From assembly GCA_963536495.1 (NCBI GenBank), contig CAUTAF010000004.1, forward strand, positions 45,943-109,942: a stretch of 64,000 nucleotides of DNA, read 5' to 3'. Shown here one piece after another: positions 10,129 through 19,267 of this stretch (positions within the stretch are counted from its first letter, which is position 1; each line of letters opens with the position of its first letter). Position numbers and translations under genes: made by a program. The notes under the pieces are model-generated. The model was not told the origin of the DNA and did no database searches. It was given only the letters and a program-made list of their open reading frames with translations. Source of the DNA: CAJPPJ01 sp963536495 (GTDB taxonomy: Bacteria; Bacillota_I; Bacilli_A; RF39; UBA660).

Positions 10129-10551
10129 TTAGTAAAAAGAGCATAAAAATACCCTTGTAAAAAATTTTTTTAGATTATTTTCTTTATAGAACATATCTAC
10201 AAAAAACTCATAAGCAAAATTTGAACCATCATTTTTATAAGCAATTTTCATATTATTTTCTTTATAATCTATATTTTCTTTTTGATTTTGTTTTAATATC
10301 TCCATAACTTTATTAAATTCATTCTCATTCACAACAATGTCATAACAAAATGAACTAAAATCTTTTTGCAATTTTATTAGTTGTGTTATTTTAATTACTT
10401 TTTCTCTTGGAGAATAAATTACCTCAACTGTTTCATCTTTATTTTTAATTTTCTTAACTATGATAACTAAATTTTTAAGAAATTCTTTTAATTTAGTTTT
10501 ATCTGTATTATAAAGATAGAGTAATTTTTCAAATAATTCTTTCTTATCCAT
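10129..10551 (-). CDS. Unknown small protein
   Basis: 140 residues, start supported by AAAGGAG seven bases upstream. Lys/Asn-rich, soluble by inspection, with no recognised domain. It sits 18 bp before the next gene and about 20 bp after the HIRAN-like gene, so it is probably in one transcript with them. Confidence 0.75.
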   Translation of the reverse strand: MDKKELFEKLLYLYNTDKTKLKEFLKNLVIIVKKIKNKDETVEVIYSPREKVIKITQLIKLQKDFSSFCYDIVVNENEFNKVMEILKQNQKENIDYKENNMKIAYKNDGSNFAYEFFVDMFYKENNLKKFFTRVFLCSFY

Positions 10552-10572
10552 TTTTTTCTCCTTTATAATATT

Positions 10573-11247
10573 TTAGTTATAATATCTAATAGATATTTTT
10601 AATCTATAATCAGAATTAAATTCTCTATTACTTCCCATCTTTCTATAATCGCCACCAGTAGCAACAACTAAAGTAGATTTTATTCTTTTCTTTAAGACAT
10701 TTCTTAATTCTTCTAGTTTATCATTAGGAACATAACCTACCATTCCTATACCAAACTTTTCAATCCATACAGCTGTTACTTTTTCGCCAATTTCATTTTG
10801 AGTATCAATATACTTAACCTTTTCTTCAAATTGGATACCTTGAGGAATTTTTTGAACTGTCGGTTTATATTTAGATTGTTTTAAAGCCTCTTTTCTAAAA
10901 TAATCTATAAAATCTTCCCTTGTAACCAATCCTTTATAAAGAACAGGAATATATCTTTTTTTAATTTTATCATTTATATAATCTCTAATTCTTGATTGAA
11001 CTTGTGGTGTATCAGTTCCTGTAACTTCCATTAAAAATTCTCTTGTATCTTTAAATTCACTTTCATCAACTTGTGGCATAACTCTTGTGTCTTTTTTATG
11101 TACTAAATAACATACACCATATATGATAAGTGCAAAGAATAACAAAATACTTCCTATTATTTTATGTAAAGAATATCCTATGAACACTATTACAGCAAGT
11201 GTTATCCCTATTTTTTTTAAGTTTTCTTTTTTAGCAAGTCTTCTCAT
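10573..11247 (-). CDS. Membrane-anchored HIRAN-like protein
   Basis: About 224 residues. The ATG at 11247 is preferred because AAAAAGGTG lies at the right distance; further possible starts lie up to 18 bp upstream. Two hydrophobic segments near the N-terminus (around residues 10-50, TLAVIVFIGYSL and ILLFFALIIYGVCYLV) anchor it. The C-terminal ~90 residues read IGMVGYVPNDKLEELRNVL, then LVVATGGDYRK, which follows the HIRAN pattern (G-hydrophobic-VGYV-P, then V-x-GG). HIRAN domains bind DNA 3' ends in helicase-associated proteins. A membrane-tethered form is unusual. The domain call rests on pattern only. Confidence 0.72.
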   Translation of the reverse strand: MRRLAKKENLKKIGITLAVIVFIGYSLHKIIGSILLFFALIIYGVCYLVHKKDTRVMPQVDESEFKDTREFLMEVTGTDTPQVQSRIRDYINDKIKKRYIPVLYKGLVTREDFIDYFRKEALKQSKYKPTVQKIPQGIQFEEKVKYIDTQNEIGEKVTAVWIEKFGIGMVGYVPNDKLEELRNVLKKRIKSTLVVATGGDYRKMGSNREFNSDYRLKISIRYYN

Positions 11248-11284
11248 TATCATCACCTTTTTCAATGTTTTTTCTTTTGATTTT

Positions 11285-11443
11285 TTACTTTTTATTTATG
11301 GTTTTTTCATAAATTTCTTTATCTGTTTTTTCTTCAGTAGGTTCTTCAGTTTTCTTTAAATAAATTAATCCTATTACTATTCCTAGTATGATAAAACTTA
11401 TTATCACGCATATCACTATTATAATTATTGTTATTATATTCAA
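11285..11443 (-). CDS. Small single-pass membrane protein, TTG start
   Basis: 52 residues starting MNIITIIIIVICVIISF, with one hydrophobic segment (about residues 2-29) and a charged tail TEEPTEEKTDKEIYEK. The TTG start overlaps the upstream stop codon as TTGA, and AAGGGGAAG lies in the end of the upstream gene. That implies translational coupling to the HIRAN-like protein at 11440-12546. Function unknown. Confidence 0.6.
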   Translation of the reverse strand: MNIITIIIIVICVIISFIILGIVIGLIYLKKTEEPTEEKTDKEIYEKTINKK

Positions 11444-12546
11444 GCTAATCTTCCCCTTTTATATTTCACTAACATTTTGATTTTATATTTTTCAACAAAT
11501 TCGTTTACAACTATCGAATAAAAAATTTTATATTTACCACCTGATACAGTAGCAATAATTTCTTTAATTTCATTATTATCTATTATATCAGCTAATTCTT
11601 TATTACTTTTTTTAGAAACATATCCTACTGTTCCTATACCATTTATTTTAACTTTTATAGCTTTGTTATCATATATATTTTCTTTTTCTTTTATAAATTC
11701 TATATCAGTGTTATAAGCTAATCTTATATTATATGTAGGTGTTTCGTAAATTTTTTTATTTAATAATTTTTCTTTTTTTATTTGTACATCAGTTAAACCT
11801 GAGTATAATTTATTTGCAAATCTATAAACAGAATAATAATAAATGTTATCTTGAATATCTTCTAAAAAACTACCAGTTATATTAAAGTTAAATCCAATCA
11901 AATCATCTTCAACAATTTTATTTTTAACTTTTGGTTTTATTTTTTGTATTTCTAACAATTCATTTTTTCCTTTTGAATTTTCTATTTCTTTTTGTATTTC
12001 TTCTTCAGTAATAACAACAACATCTTTTTTTAGTGCATTTCTATTTTCTTTTAATTTTTTTAAATTCTCTTTTGTTTTTTCTTTGTCCAAACATTCAATT
12101 ATTTCTTCTTCTTCAGTTTTTTCTTTTATTTCTTCTTTAATATCTTTATTTTCTATTTTCACACGATTATTGATTTTTTTATTTTGTTCAATTCTTTGTT
12201 TAATTCTTTCTTCAGTTTTCGGTTCAATTTTCGGTTTTAATTTTTTTTCATTTTTTTTAACTTCAGTTATTTCATTTTCGTTTTTTTCTTCAACTTTTTT
12301 TATAATATTAGTATCAACATCTTTTTGTGTTTTTTCTATTGTTTCTTTACTTCTAAAAAAAGCATTGTTTATTTCAGTTTTAAAACCTCTATTATAGGTA
12401 TAGTAATTATTGGTTGAAATTTTATTTGTTTCTTTAGAATTTGTTTTCTCTTTCTCTTTTTCTTCAAGATGAAAAAGAAATTCTAAAAATGTTAGTAACA
12501 TTGCCAATGCAAGTGCAACAACTGAAAATAAAATTAAAAATTCCAT
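11440..12546 (-). CDS. Membrane-anchored HIRAN-like protein with charged linker
   Basis: 368 residues. One N-terminal membrane segment (MEFLILFSVVALALAMLL) is followed by a ~170-residue Lys/Glu coiled linker. A C-terminal HIRAN-like domain contains NIYDNKAIKVKINGIGTVGYV and then TVSGGKYK, a good match to the family pattern (YDxxAIxV, xGYV, V-x-GG). Like the protein at 10573, it has a membrane anchor but with a much longer spacer. It overlaps the small downstream membrane protein gene by four bases. Function unknown; inferred to hold a DNA end or junction at the membrane. Confidence 0.78.
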   Translation of the reverse strand: MEFLILFSVVALALAMLLTFLEFLFHLEEKEKEKTNSKETNKISTNNYYTYNRGFKTEINNAFFRSKETIEKTQKDVDTNIIKKVEEKNENEITEVKKNEKKLKPKIEPKTEERIKQRIEQNKKINNRVKIENKDIKEEIKEKTEEEEIIECLDKEKTKENLKKLKENRNALKKDVVVITEEEIQKEIENSKGKNELLEIQKIKPKVKNKIVEDDLIGFNFNITGSFLEDIQDNIYYYSVYRFANKLYSGLTDVQIKKEKLLNKKIYETPTYNIRLAYNTDIEFIKEKENIYDNKAIKVKINGIGTVGYVSKKSNKELADIIDNNEIKEIIATVSGGKYKIFYSIVVNEFVEKYKIKMLVKYKRGRLA

Positions 12547-12563
12547 ACTAACACTCCTTATTT

Positions 12564-13379
12564 CTAAAAAAATCTTTCTATGCCTATGCTTTCGCCTTTG
12601 AAAGAATTTTGGATTAAATCAATTAATTCTTTTCTTTCTTCATCAGTTATAATTATATTAGTTCCATTTATATGTTCGTCTACCCTAGCTTTAATTTCCA
12701 TAAATTTTTCAATATGAGGTAGTAAATAGTCTTCATAAATTGAATAAACTTTTTTTATTGCTAAGGCTCTATCTAAAGTTTTATTTAATTCTTCAATTCT
12801 TTGTTCAGAACAATTAATCATCTTTTCGATAAAATTAATTCTTCCTAGATTATCTTTCTTATAACCTTTTTTGTTAGTTTCTTTTTCTAAATTTTGTTTT
12901 TCTTCTTTTAAAGTATTTTCTTCTTTTTCTAAAAGTGTTTCGATTTTTTGTGGATTAATATTGTATAAGTTTCTTTTATCTTCTTTCATAAAATCATAAA
13001 CTTTAATTTCTATGTTAGAAAAACTTTCAAATTTCTTTCCCCAAAAATTTAAAGGTTTATTTAACTTAACATATTCTTGAGTAGTAAACAATTTATATTT
13101 AGATTTTAAATGGTCTTTTATTCTTTTAACGAAGTAATCATAAGACATATCAAAGTTAAAATGTTGATTTTTTTCATCTGTAAATGTTCTCATATTTTCC
13201 CAATTACTTTTTATAAAATCTTCAATTTCATTTAGGTAAGAACATTCAAATAAAATTGTGGCTAAATTAAATTTATCATCTAATTTTTTCAAAATAAAAC
13301 TCATAGTTTTATCAATGTCTTCTTGTTTTTTATTTTGCTCTTTTTTATATCTATAATCTTCATTATTAAAATAACCCAT
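12564..13379 (-). CDS. Unknown coiled-coil protein
   Basis: About 271 residues from the ATG at 13379, which has GAGGAG eight bases upstream. An in-frame longer start at 13436 would lie inside the promoter, so it is rejected. The middle (about residues 150-200) is a Glu/Lys coiled coil. No enzyme motif or membrane segment. It is the first gene of the operon running down to 9631. Confidence 0.8.
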   Translation of the reverse strand: MGYFNNEDYRYKKEQNKKQEDIDKTMSFILKKLDDKFNLATILFECSYLNEIEDFIKSNWENMRTFTDEKNQHFNFDMSYDYFVKRIKDHLKSKYKLFTTQEYVKLNKPLNFWGKKFESFSNIEIKVYDFMKEDKRNLYNINPQKIETLLEKEENTLKEEKQNLEKETNKKGYKKDNLGRINFIEKMINCSEQRIEELNKTLDRALAIKKVYSIYEDYLLPHIEKFMEIKARVDEHINGTNIIITDEERKELIDLIQNSFKGESIGIERFF

Positions 13380-13418
13380 TTTATTCTCCTCATTAATTTT
13401 CTTAATCTTTATATCTAT

Positions 13419-13447
13419 ATTATACCACAAAAACACAAAAAAGTAAA
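13419..13447 (-). promoter_or_regulatory. Promoter of the 13379-9631 operon
   Basis: An extended -10 (TGGTATAAT, hexamer at 13419-13424) has a TTTACT -35 at 13442-13447, 17 bp away. The region falls directly upstream of the chosen start at 13379. Confidence 0.7.
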
Positions 13448-13504
13448 GCGAAACTTAGCTGTAAACAACAGTATAGTAGAAAAACTGTTTGAAAATTTTT
13501 TGTA

Positions 13505-14198
13505 AAAAATTTTTTTAAACAAAATATAAATATTTTTTAAAAAAGTTAAAAAAGATTTTAATAAATTCTTAAAAAAATTTGTTTAAATATATAGTGTATA
13601 GTACAATTAGAAAAAAGTGTCTTTTTAAAAAAGTAAATTTTTATATTTTTTCATTGAAAAAATTAGGGAAAATAATATATTTTTTTCAAAATTCTTCCAA
13701 AAATAATCTTAAATTTTTACAACTTGAAATTATTAAAAATAAATAAAAAAAATTTAAAAATTAAAACTTTAAATTTTAATCATTTACAAAATTAATAGTA
13801 ACTATATATAAAACATATTTGTTCTTTATTTTAAAAAATGATATTATATGAATGGGGTATTTTAGTCATTATTATTATGAATTAAAGAATAACTATATTA
13901 GTTTTTAAAATTAAGAATTTTTTCTAGTTCTTTAAAATTAAAATGTAACTATGTAAGTTTTTAAAAATTAATTTACTTTTAGTAATTAGGCAATCTTTTT
14001 ATTAAAGATTAACTATGTAAGTTTTTAAATAAGGCATATAGAGGCGAACAAGATTGCTTGATTACTTTTGAAGTTTTTAAAAAATTGAAAGATGAAGTAA
14101 TTAAACAGTTTGGAAGTGTTGAAAAATTTTTAAAAACAAGAAGAAACAGATAAAGAAACTTATTGTTTTAGAAATTTATTGTTTTAAAAAGTTGAGGA
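13505..14198. other. Non-coding AT-rich region with repeats, upstream of the acetyltransferase
   Basis: No convincing gene. A plus-strand promoter is plausible at 13819-13847 (TTGTTC, 17 bp, TATTAT), giving a leader of about 340 nt. It contains three related 30-bp units (see repeat entry). A 17-bp imperfect stem pairs 13980-13996 with 14050-14066; its mismatches become G-U pairs in RNA. A short open stretch near 14088-14151 (reading KLKDEVIKQFGSVEKFLKT) may be the end of a decayed gene. Confidence 0.5.
13881..14030 (+). repeat. Three degenerate 30-bp repeats around TAACTATGTAAGTTTTTAAA
   Basis: Related 30-bp units start at 13881, 13937 and 14001, sharing ATTAAA-x3-TAACTAT-x3-AGTTTTTAAA. The intervals are 56 and 64 bp. 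Two shorter relatives (ATATGTTTTTAAA) lie after the acetyltransferase near 14902 and 14957. The spacing is CRISPR-like, but the units are too variable and irregular to call a CRISPR array. Confidence 0.5.
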
Positions 14199-14207
14199 AT
14201 GATTTAT

Positions 14208-14879
14208 ATGAAAATAAAATTAGAAAAAAAATTCATAACAACTTTAAGTGATATGAAAATATTTACAGAATTTTACAATGAAATATTTATACCAAGTTTT
14301 AATTCAGAGATTGAATATGAAAGCCTAGACTATTATCGCTATTTAATTTCTAAAGGACATTTCAGTGGTAATAATAAATATGATAACTCTTACATTGTAC
14401 TTTATTTATATAATGGAAATTTAATTGGAGGACTTTTATATCATAAGTTTACTTACTATACAGCTATATCAAGACTTGTTATTAAAGAAGAATTTAGAAA
14501 TCAAGGTATAGGAACTTCAATTTTAAAAGATTTTTTTGAAGAATATCATAAAACACCTACTTTTTTATTAATAGGTAAAGACTATGAACAAGCATATAAA
14601 TTCTTTAAAAAAAATAAATTTCAAATGATAGATTTTAATTATAAACAACCTGATTACAGTGATAAAAAAGTGAATGAATTAGTAATTTGTATAAAAGATG
14701 AAAATAAATCTATCATCAATAAAACTTTTTTGAAAAACTTCATTTATGACTATGTACAAACAGGAGTAGGAATTGATTACCCTAAAAAAAGTCAAATAGT
14801 TATGTCAATGTGGAAAGAAATTGATAAAAAAATCTATATAAAAATTTTAGATGATTTTGATGATACTTATTTGAAATAA
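14208..14879 (+). CDS. GNAT-family N-acetyltransferase
   Basis: About 223 residues. The ATG at 14208 is preferred because GAGGA lies nine bases upstream; an ATG three codons earlier touches that site. Residues about 90-135 carry the acetyl-CoA loop: SRLVIKEEFRNQGIGTSILKD, i.e. the RxxGxG-type motif of GNAT enzymes, followed by FFKKNKF at the end of the fold. Substrate unknown. It is a solitary plus-strand gene between minus-strand operons, with a terminator just after it. Possible roles include self-protection or toxin-like acetylation; neither is shown. Confidence 0.82.
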   Translation: MKIKLEKKFITTLSDMKIFTEFYNEIFIPSFNSEIEYESLDYYRYLISKGHFSGNNKYDNSYIVLYLYNGNLIGGLLYHKFTYYTAISRLVIKEEFRNQGIGTSILKDFFEEYHKTPTFLLIGKDYEQAYKFFKKNKFQMIDFNYKQPDYSDKKVNELVICIKDENKSIINKTFLKNFIYDYVQTGVGIDYPKKSQIVMSMWKEIDKKIYIKILDDFDDTYLK

Positions 14880-15025
14880 GAAAAATAACAAGAAAAATAA
14901 CAAGATATGTTTTTAAAAAAATATGAGAATAAAAAATTGCGATTAATCACTAACAATATATGTTTTTAAACACAACAAAAATAACAGTAAGAAAATTAAA
15001 TAATAACAAGTTTTGTTAAAAGATA

Positions 15026-15050
15026 AGTTGTAGACAAAATGTCGACAACT
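15026..15050. other. Imperfect 11-bp palindrome
   Basis: AGTTGT-A-GAC and GTC-G-ACAACT form a hairpin with one mismatch and a 5-base loop, directly before the bidirectional terminator. It could be a protein site or part of the transcript end. Confidence 0.45.
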
Positions 15051-15055
15051 AAAAA

Positions 15056-15079
15056 AAAGAGTAGTTTTTACTACTCTTT
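15056..15079. terminator. Bidirectional intrinsic terminator
   Basis: A 10-bp stem AAAGAGTAGT / ACTACTCTTT is flanked by an A run on the left and a T run on the right. It separates the convergent acetyltransferase and the 15099-18398 gene and can serve both. Confidence 0.85.
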
Positions 15080-15098
15080 TATATTTGCCAAGAATATT

Positions 15099-18000
15099 TT
15101 ATTGATAGTCAAAAAATACAGGGAATATTGAATTAGGTATATCTAATTCTTCTAATTTTGAACTCATTTGTTCAATGAAATTATTAATGAAAGCTAAATT
15201 TTTATTAGCTTTTATAAATTCTTCCATATATTTATAATAATCTTTTTGAGTTTCATTTTCTATTTGTTCTTTTAATTCTTTATATTTTTTGGAATGGATA
15301 CTTGAATATTTATATAATTCAAAGTTATTGTCTATAAGTAGAGATGAAGATGAAGATTTACTCTTCTTTTCTTTTTCACTTGTAGATACTTCAAATTCTA
15401 TTGTATCAAATTCCTTAGTGTAATTAAATGAAAGATTTCTCATACAAAGAGAAAATCTAAAAAATTCTAAAAGTTTTGTAGGAATTAAAAATAAATCAAC
15501 AGATTTAAAATAATTAGTAATAGTTCCATTTTCTTCTACTGACTTAAAGCTGATATAATTATTAAATGGACTTAATGGATTATTTACAATCTCTAATAAC
15601 TTATCTCTAAATTCTATTTGTTTATCAACTATTACATTTCTTTTTATATCTTCAAAATGTTCAGATATTTTTATATTAAGTTCATCTAAACTTGCGTCTG
15701 AAATTAATCCTATTTTTTTAAAAAGGATTTTTGAAAGTTCTACTAAATTTAAAATTCTTCTAAGTTTTAATTCATCAGTGAACACAATATCATATTCAAA
15801 ATTATATTCGTTATACATTCCTAATAAGTGTAATCCTAACTCACCTTTACTTGAATTTCTCAAGATATTGGCAAAAACAAGTGTCTGTAAATAAATGTAA
15901 TAACATATATCATAGATATTTTCAAAGTAAAAATTTTCTTCTATTGTATCAAAAACTACAACTTCTTTTTCTTTGATATTTTTTATTTCTTCATTAGTTT
16001 CTTTATTTATTTCAATTTCTTCAGTTCTTATAATTTCTTTTCTTCCAATTAATTGTTTTTTCTTTAAGTTTAACTTAAATAAAGATACTTCACTTAGATG
16101 TTGTAAGGCTTTATCTATGATTTCTTTCTCTACTTCATCTATTTGGAAATTCTTTTTTAATACTTTCTTAAATTCAAATAGAAATTCTTTTTCAGATATA
16201 TTAGGTATAGTTTTTAAGAAATTATTTATTTCTTTCACTATATTAAATTGATTTTCAGTAGAAGAAATATTGGTTTTATTAAAAATAGAATAGTCAAAAT
16301 CTAAGAATGGATTGATGACATATTTATAATCTGTAACAACATTTTTTATTTCTTCTTCTTTTTTTAATTTATGTATTATATCTTCTTTTATTATATCTGT
16401 ACTTTTAATATGATTTCTTAAATTAGATAATTTTTTCAAAACAACTGAATAATAATCTTTTTCTTTGTTTATATAATCCACTTCCCTATTATGAGGACAT
16501 TTAGTATAGGTATCTATTGTAAATACCATAAAAAATCTATAAATAAATTTAGCTATATTACTATTTTTTCTTGAATATTCTTCAAGAGTTTTAGGACTTT
16601 CCTTTTCTTTATTAAAAAAATCGTCATCAAATAAATCAAAGAAAATATCTTGAAGTTTAATAACATTAATAAAGAAATCTTTGAAATCTATTCTACTTGT
16701 TTTAAAGAAACTATTTCTATTTTTTTCGTTTTTTTCTAATTTTATTCTTTTGACGAAATCTATACTATCAATATTTTCATTCATTTCTTTAGTCTTATCA
16801 TATTCTTCTGTAAAAGAAGATATTACATTCATAAGTTGTAAGAATATATCAAATTCTTTAGGCTTTAATATAATTTTCAATTTATTTACTTCTTCTTTTA
16901 AAGTAATTTCATTATTTTCTGTTTCACCTTGTATTTTCTTTTTTAACATATTAGTTGATATAAAAGTGAAATGAAGAAAAGCAATAATAAAATCAATGGT
17001 ATTAAGTGGAAATAAAGAAATGTTTTTATAAAAGAATTTTTGTAATTCTTTGTATATGATATTAGTTTGATAAAACATCAAGTTATCTTTTGGTTCAAGG
17101 GTTTGTTTATCTATTATATCTTTAATAAATAGAAGTTCAACATTAGAATTGAATACAAATTTATTTCTTAAATTTTTGTTTATTTCTAAATAGACAAAAT
17201 GCTTATGTGAAAAATTACCTTTTTCATCTAAGATAACTCTTTCAGTAACACCTAAATTATACATTTTATTGGTAAAATTAATATTAATTTCTTCTTCAAA
17301 AAATTTATACACTTCTTCTTGAGTAGCATTTTTAAGAATTTTTGTAATTCTTTCCATATAATCTTCTTCTTCACTTTTCTTTACTTCTAGGAAGAAATTT
17401 TTCATATTATCTTTAAAGTCATTTGCAATTCTAAGTCTATTTTCATTGATTTCTAATTTTACATCTTCGTTAGTGTTATCAATAACAATAGAATTATTTA
17501 TTAAAGCCATTAAATTCTTCTTGTTTAAAATTTTCTTTAATCTATCTAATTCTCTTCTACTAGGATTAGTAACAGTATCTAGTTTATCAAATTCTCCAAA
17601 TAATAAAATATCTTCTAAATCATAAAGATTTATGATAACATTATATTTATTGAATTTCACTTTCTCATCATCTTCAGAATTATCTTCAGTATTGTTTAAG
17701 TTTTTATTTTCTTTTCTTTCTTTATCTTCAAGTATACTTAAAATTAGTTTTTCATTTTCTTTTATTTGTTCTTCTGTATCAGCTTGTATTATTTTCTCCA
17801 ATAAATCTTTTTCAAGCTGTAAGATAGTTCCATTCGTTATCTTTAAAGTTGCTACATTTCTTTTTGTATTTTCTTCACTCAAAGTAACAACAAAAGGCAT
17901 AAGCTGATTTATATATTTTTTATACTTAACATCTTTAATATCATTACTTGAAAGTCTGCTATCTTTAGCAAGAATTATTTTTAATCCTCTTTCTTTTAAA

Positions 18001-18398
18001 ACTATGTTATAGTTTTCTAAAAATTCTTTATCTATAACAAGTTGTCTTAATATCCATTCGTTATTAAGTTTATCTGTTTTAGAAAATTCGTATAAATAAT
18101 CTTGTTTAAATCTTTGAAAGTTTTTATACCATTGTAAATTAGCGAAATAATTTTGTGCATTAGCATTTTTTATCATACCATTGTAAACTTCTATAAGTCT
18201 ATGGCATTTACTTGCATTAGACATTAAATTTTCAAATTCTATTAAATTTTCAATTTCTCTTTCTTTAAGTTTTTGTATTCTTGAATACCAATTAAATTCC
18301 ATAGCATTTAGTTTTTTTTCCATTTCTCTTTTTTTAATGAAAGATTTAAAAATGCTTTCAGATATTTCTTTTATTTCTATATCTTTAAGAGTGTTCAT
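15099..18398 (-). CDS. Very large unknown protein in ASCH operon
   Basis: 1099 residues, start supported by AAGGAGAAAAG. It is mostly helical and Lys/Glu-rich, without a signal peptide, clear membrane segment, Walker motif or nuclease signature that I can identify. It is not an obvious member of the NNAE family and ends FPVFFDYQ, not in the acidic tail seen elsewhere. It is the last gene of a three-gene operon with the ASCH-domain protein and a 146-residue unknown. Function unknown. Confidence 0.85.
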   Translation of the reverse strand: MNTLKDIEIKEISESIFKSFIKKREMEKKLNAMEFNWYSRIQKLKEREIENLIEFENLMSNASKCHRLIEVYNGMIKNANAQNYFANLQWYKNFQRFKQDYLYEFSKTDKLNNEWILRQLVIDKEFLENYNIVLKERGLKIILAKDSRLSSNDIKDVKYKKYINQLMPFVVTLSEENTKRNVATLKITNGTILQLEKDLLEKIIQADTEEQIKENEKLILSILEDKERKENKNLNNTEDNSEDDEKVKFNKYNVIINLYDLEDILLFGEFDKLDTVTNPSRRELDRLKKILNKKNLMALINNSIVIDNTNEDVKLEINENRLRIANDFKDNMKNFFLEVKKSEEEDYMERITKILKNATQEEVYKFFEEEININFTNKMYNLGVTERVILDEKGNFSHKHFVYLEINKNLRNKFVFNSNVELLFIKDIIDKQTLEPKDNLMFYQTNIIYKELQKFFYKNISLFPLNTIDFIIAFLHFTFISTNMLKKKIQGETENNEITLKEEVNKLKIILKPKEFDIFLQLMNVISSFTEEYDKTKEMNENIDSIDFVKRIKLEKNEKNRNSFFKTSRIDFKDFFINVIKLQDIFFDLFDDDFFNKEKESPKTLEEYSRKNSNIAKFIYRFFMVFTIDTYTKCPHNREVDYINKEKDYYSVVLKKLSNLRNHIKSTDIIKEDIIHKLKKEEEIKNVVTDYKYVINPFLDFDYSIFNKTNISSTENQFNIVKEINNFLKTIPNISEKEFLFEFKKVLKKNFQIDEVEKEIIDKALQHLSEVSLFKLNLKKKQLIGRKEIIRTEEIEINKETNEEIKNIKEKEVVVFDTIEENFYFENIYDICYYIYLQTLVFANILRNSSKGELGLHLLGMYNEYNFEYDIVFTDELKLRRILNLVELSKILFKKIGLISDASLDELNIKISEHFEDIKRNVIVDKQIEFRDKLLEIVNNPLSPFNNYISFKSVEENGTITNYFKSVDLFLIPTKLLEFFRFSLCMRNLSFNYTKEFDTIEFEVSTSEKEKKSKSSSSSLLIDNNFELYKYSSIHSKKYKELKEQIENETQKDYYKYMEEFIKANKNLAFINNFIEQMSSKLEELDIPNSIFPVFFDYQ

Positions 18399-18410
18399 AT
18401 TCTTTTCTCC

Positions 18411-18851
18411 TTATAATTCACTTTCGTAAGCTATTTTTCCATTTTCATATTCATAGATAATATGAGAATACCACCCTGCATTAGCTGTATTGTTTACAAA
18501 ACCAATAGCAATAAGTTTATTAAAAAAATCTGTTTTTTTAGCTTTACCATAAATTTTACAAATATAACTCAAAGAATGGTAACTTTCTTCTTCAATTATA
18601 TTAGAAACGATTTTGCTAACATAAACATTATTTTCATCAAAATCTACTAATTTTCTATAACCGACTGTTATCTCTTCACAACAAATTTGTTCGTCATCAA
18701 CTGCAAGACAATAATTAATAAATCCTTTCTCATCTTTAACTTTTTGAATTATATTAATAGCTATTCTTCTATTTTCTACTGATTTTGCTATATTATCTTG
18801 ATTAATTTCACACATTTTTTTTACTATTATTGTTCTTTTTTTATTTTTCAT
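18411..18851 (-). CDS. Unknown protein, middle gene of ASCH operon
   Basis: 146 residues. Its start overlaps the last codons of the ASCH gene by 11 bp, so the two are translationally coupled. It has several cysteines (CEINQD, QICCEE, YICKIYG) but no CxxC metal motif. No domain recognised. Confidence 0.75.
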   Translation of the reverse strand: MKNKKRTIIVKKMCEINQDNIAKSVENRRIAINIIQKVKDEKGFINYCLAVDDEQICCEEITVGYRKLVDFDENNVYVSKIVSNIIEEESYHSLSYICKIYGKAKKTDFFNKLIAIGFVNNTANAGWYSHIIYEYENGKIAYESEL

Positions 18852-19227
18852 TGTTATCTTCCTTTATATAACAAAAAGATTGAGGTGCTTTTTTAATTCC
18901 AAAATCTTTTAAATCTTTTGGTATATCATATTTTATAACATCTTTAATTTTTATTGCATAAGCATATTCAGAATTTTTAAAATAATCATAAAAAGACTTT
19001 TTATCTATTCCTAAAACATCTTCACCTAAGTTCCAAATATTATTAGGACTATCTTTAATGATTTTATCAATTTTAAATTCTCCTACAACCTTTTTATCCT
19101 TTCCACTTGAATAGATTATAATTGTATCAACCTTTTCATTTAAAGACTTTTTTCTAAGTTCATATAGCTTTATTTTAGCCAAAATTTTATTGGCATATTC
19201 AGTTCTTATAGACATCAATATTTTCAT
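18841..19227 (-). CDS. ASCH/PUA-like domain protein
   Basis: 128 residues. The ATG at 19227 has AAAGGA six to nine bases upstream and begins MKILMSIRTEYANKILAKIK. Features of the ASCH (PUA-superfamily) fold are clear: YELRKKS, then IIIYSSGKDKKVVGEFKID, then AYAIKIKDV and the terminal KAPQSFCYI. The family binds RNA, and some members hydrolyse modified nucleosides. Here the function is unassigned. First gene of the operon leading to the 1099-residue protein, with a -10 at 19256-19261. Confidence 0.85.
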   Translation of the reverse strand: MKILMSIRTEYANKILAKIKLYELRKKSLNEKVDTIIIYSSGKDKKVVGEFKIDKIIKDSPNNIWNLGEDVLGIDKKSFYDYFKNSEYAYAIKIKDVIKYDIPKDLKDFGIKKAPQSFCYIKEDNNEK

Positions 19228-19255
19228 AATATATCCTTTCAAATTATATATTTAT

Positions 19256-19261
19256 ATTATA
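19256..19261 (-). promoter_or_regulatory. Extended -10 box for the ASCH operon
   Basis: TGGTATAAT (hexamer at 19256-19261) lies 29 bp upstream of the ATG at 19227 and directly beside the stop codon of the small membrane protein gene. No good -35 is visible. Confidence 0.6.
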
Positions 19262-19267
19262 CCATAT

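Noticed and set aside
13380..13436. N-terminal extension MFLWYNIDIK of the 12564 protein (and the like at 29391-29447)
   Set aside because: The extension codons overlap the TGGTATAAT promoter in both genes; good ribosome sites precede the internal ATGs.
13881..14030. CRISPR array
   Set aside because: Only three units, several mismatches between them, unequal intervals and no cas genes in the window.
15099..18398. VirB4-like ATPase, considered because of size and the missing VirB4
   Set aside because: No Walker A or B motif could be found in the 1099 residues.
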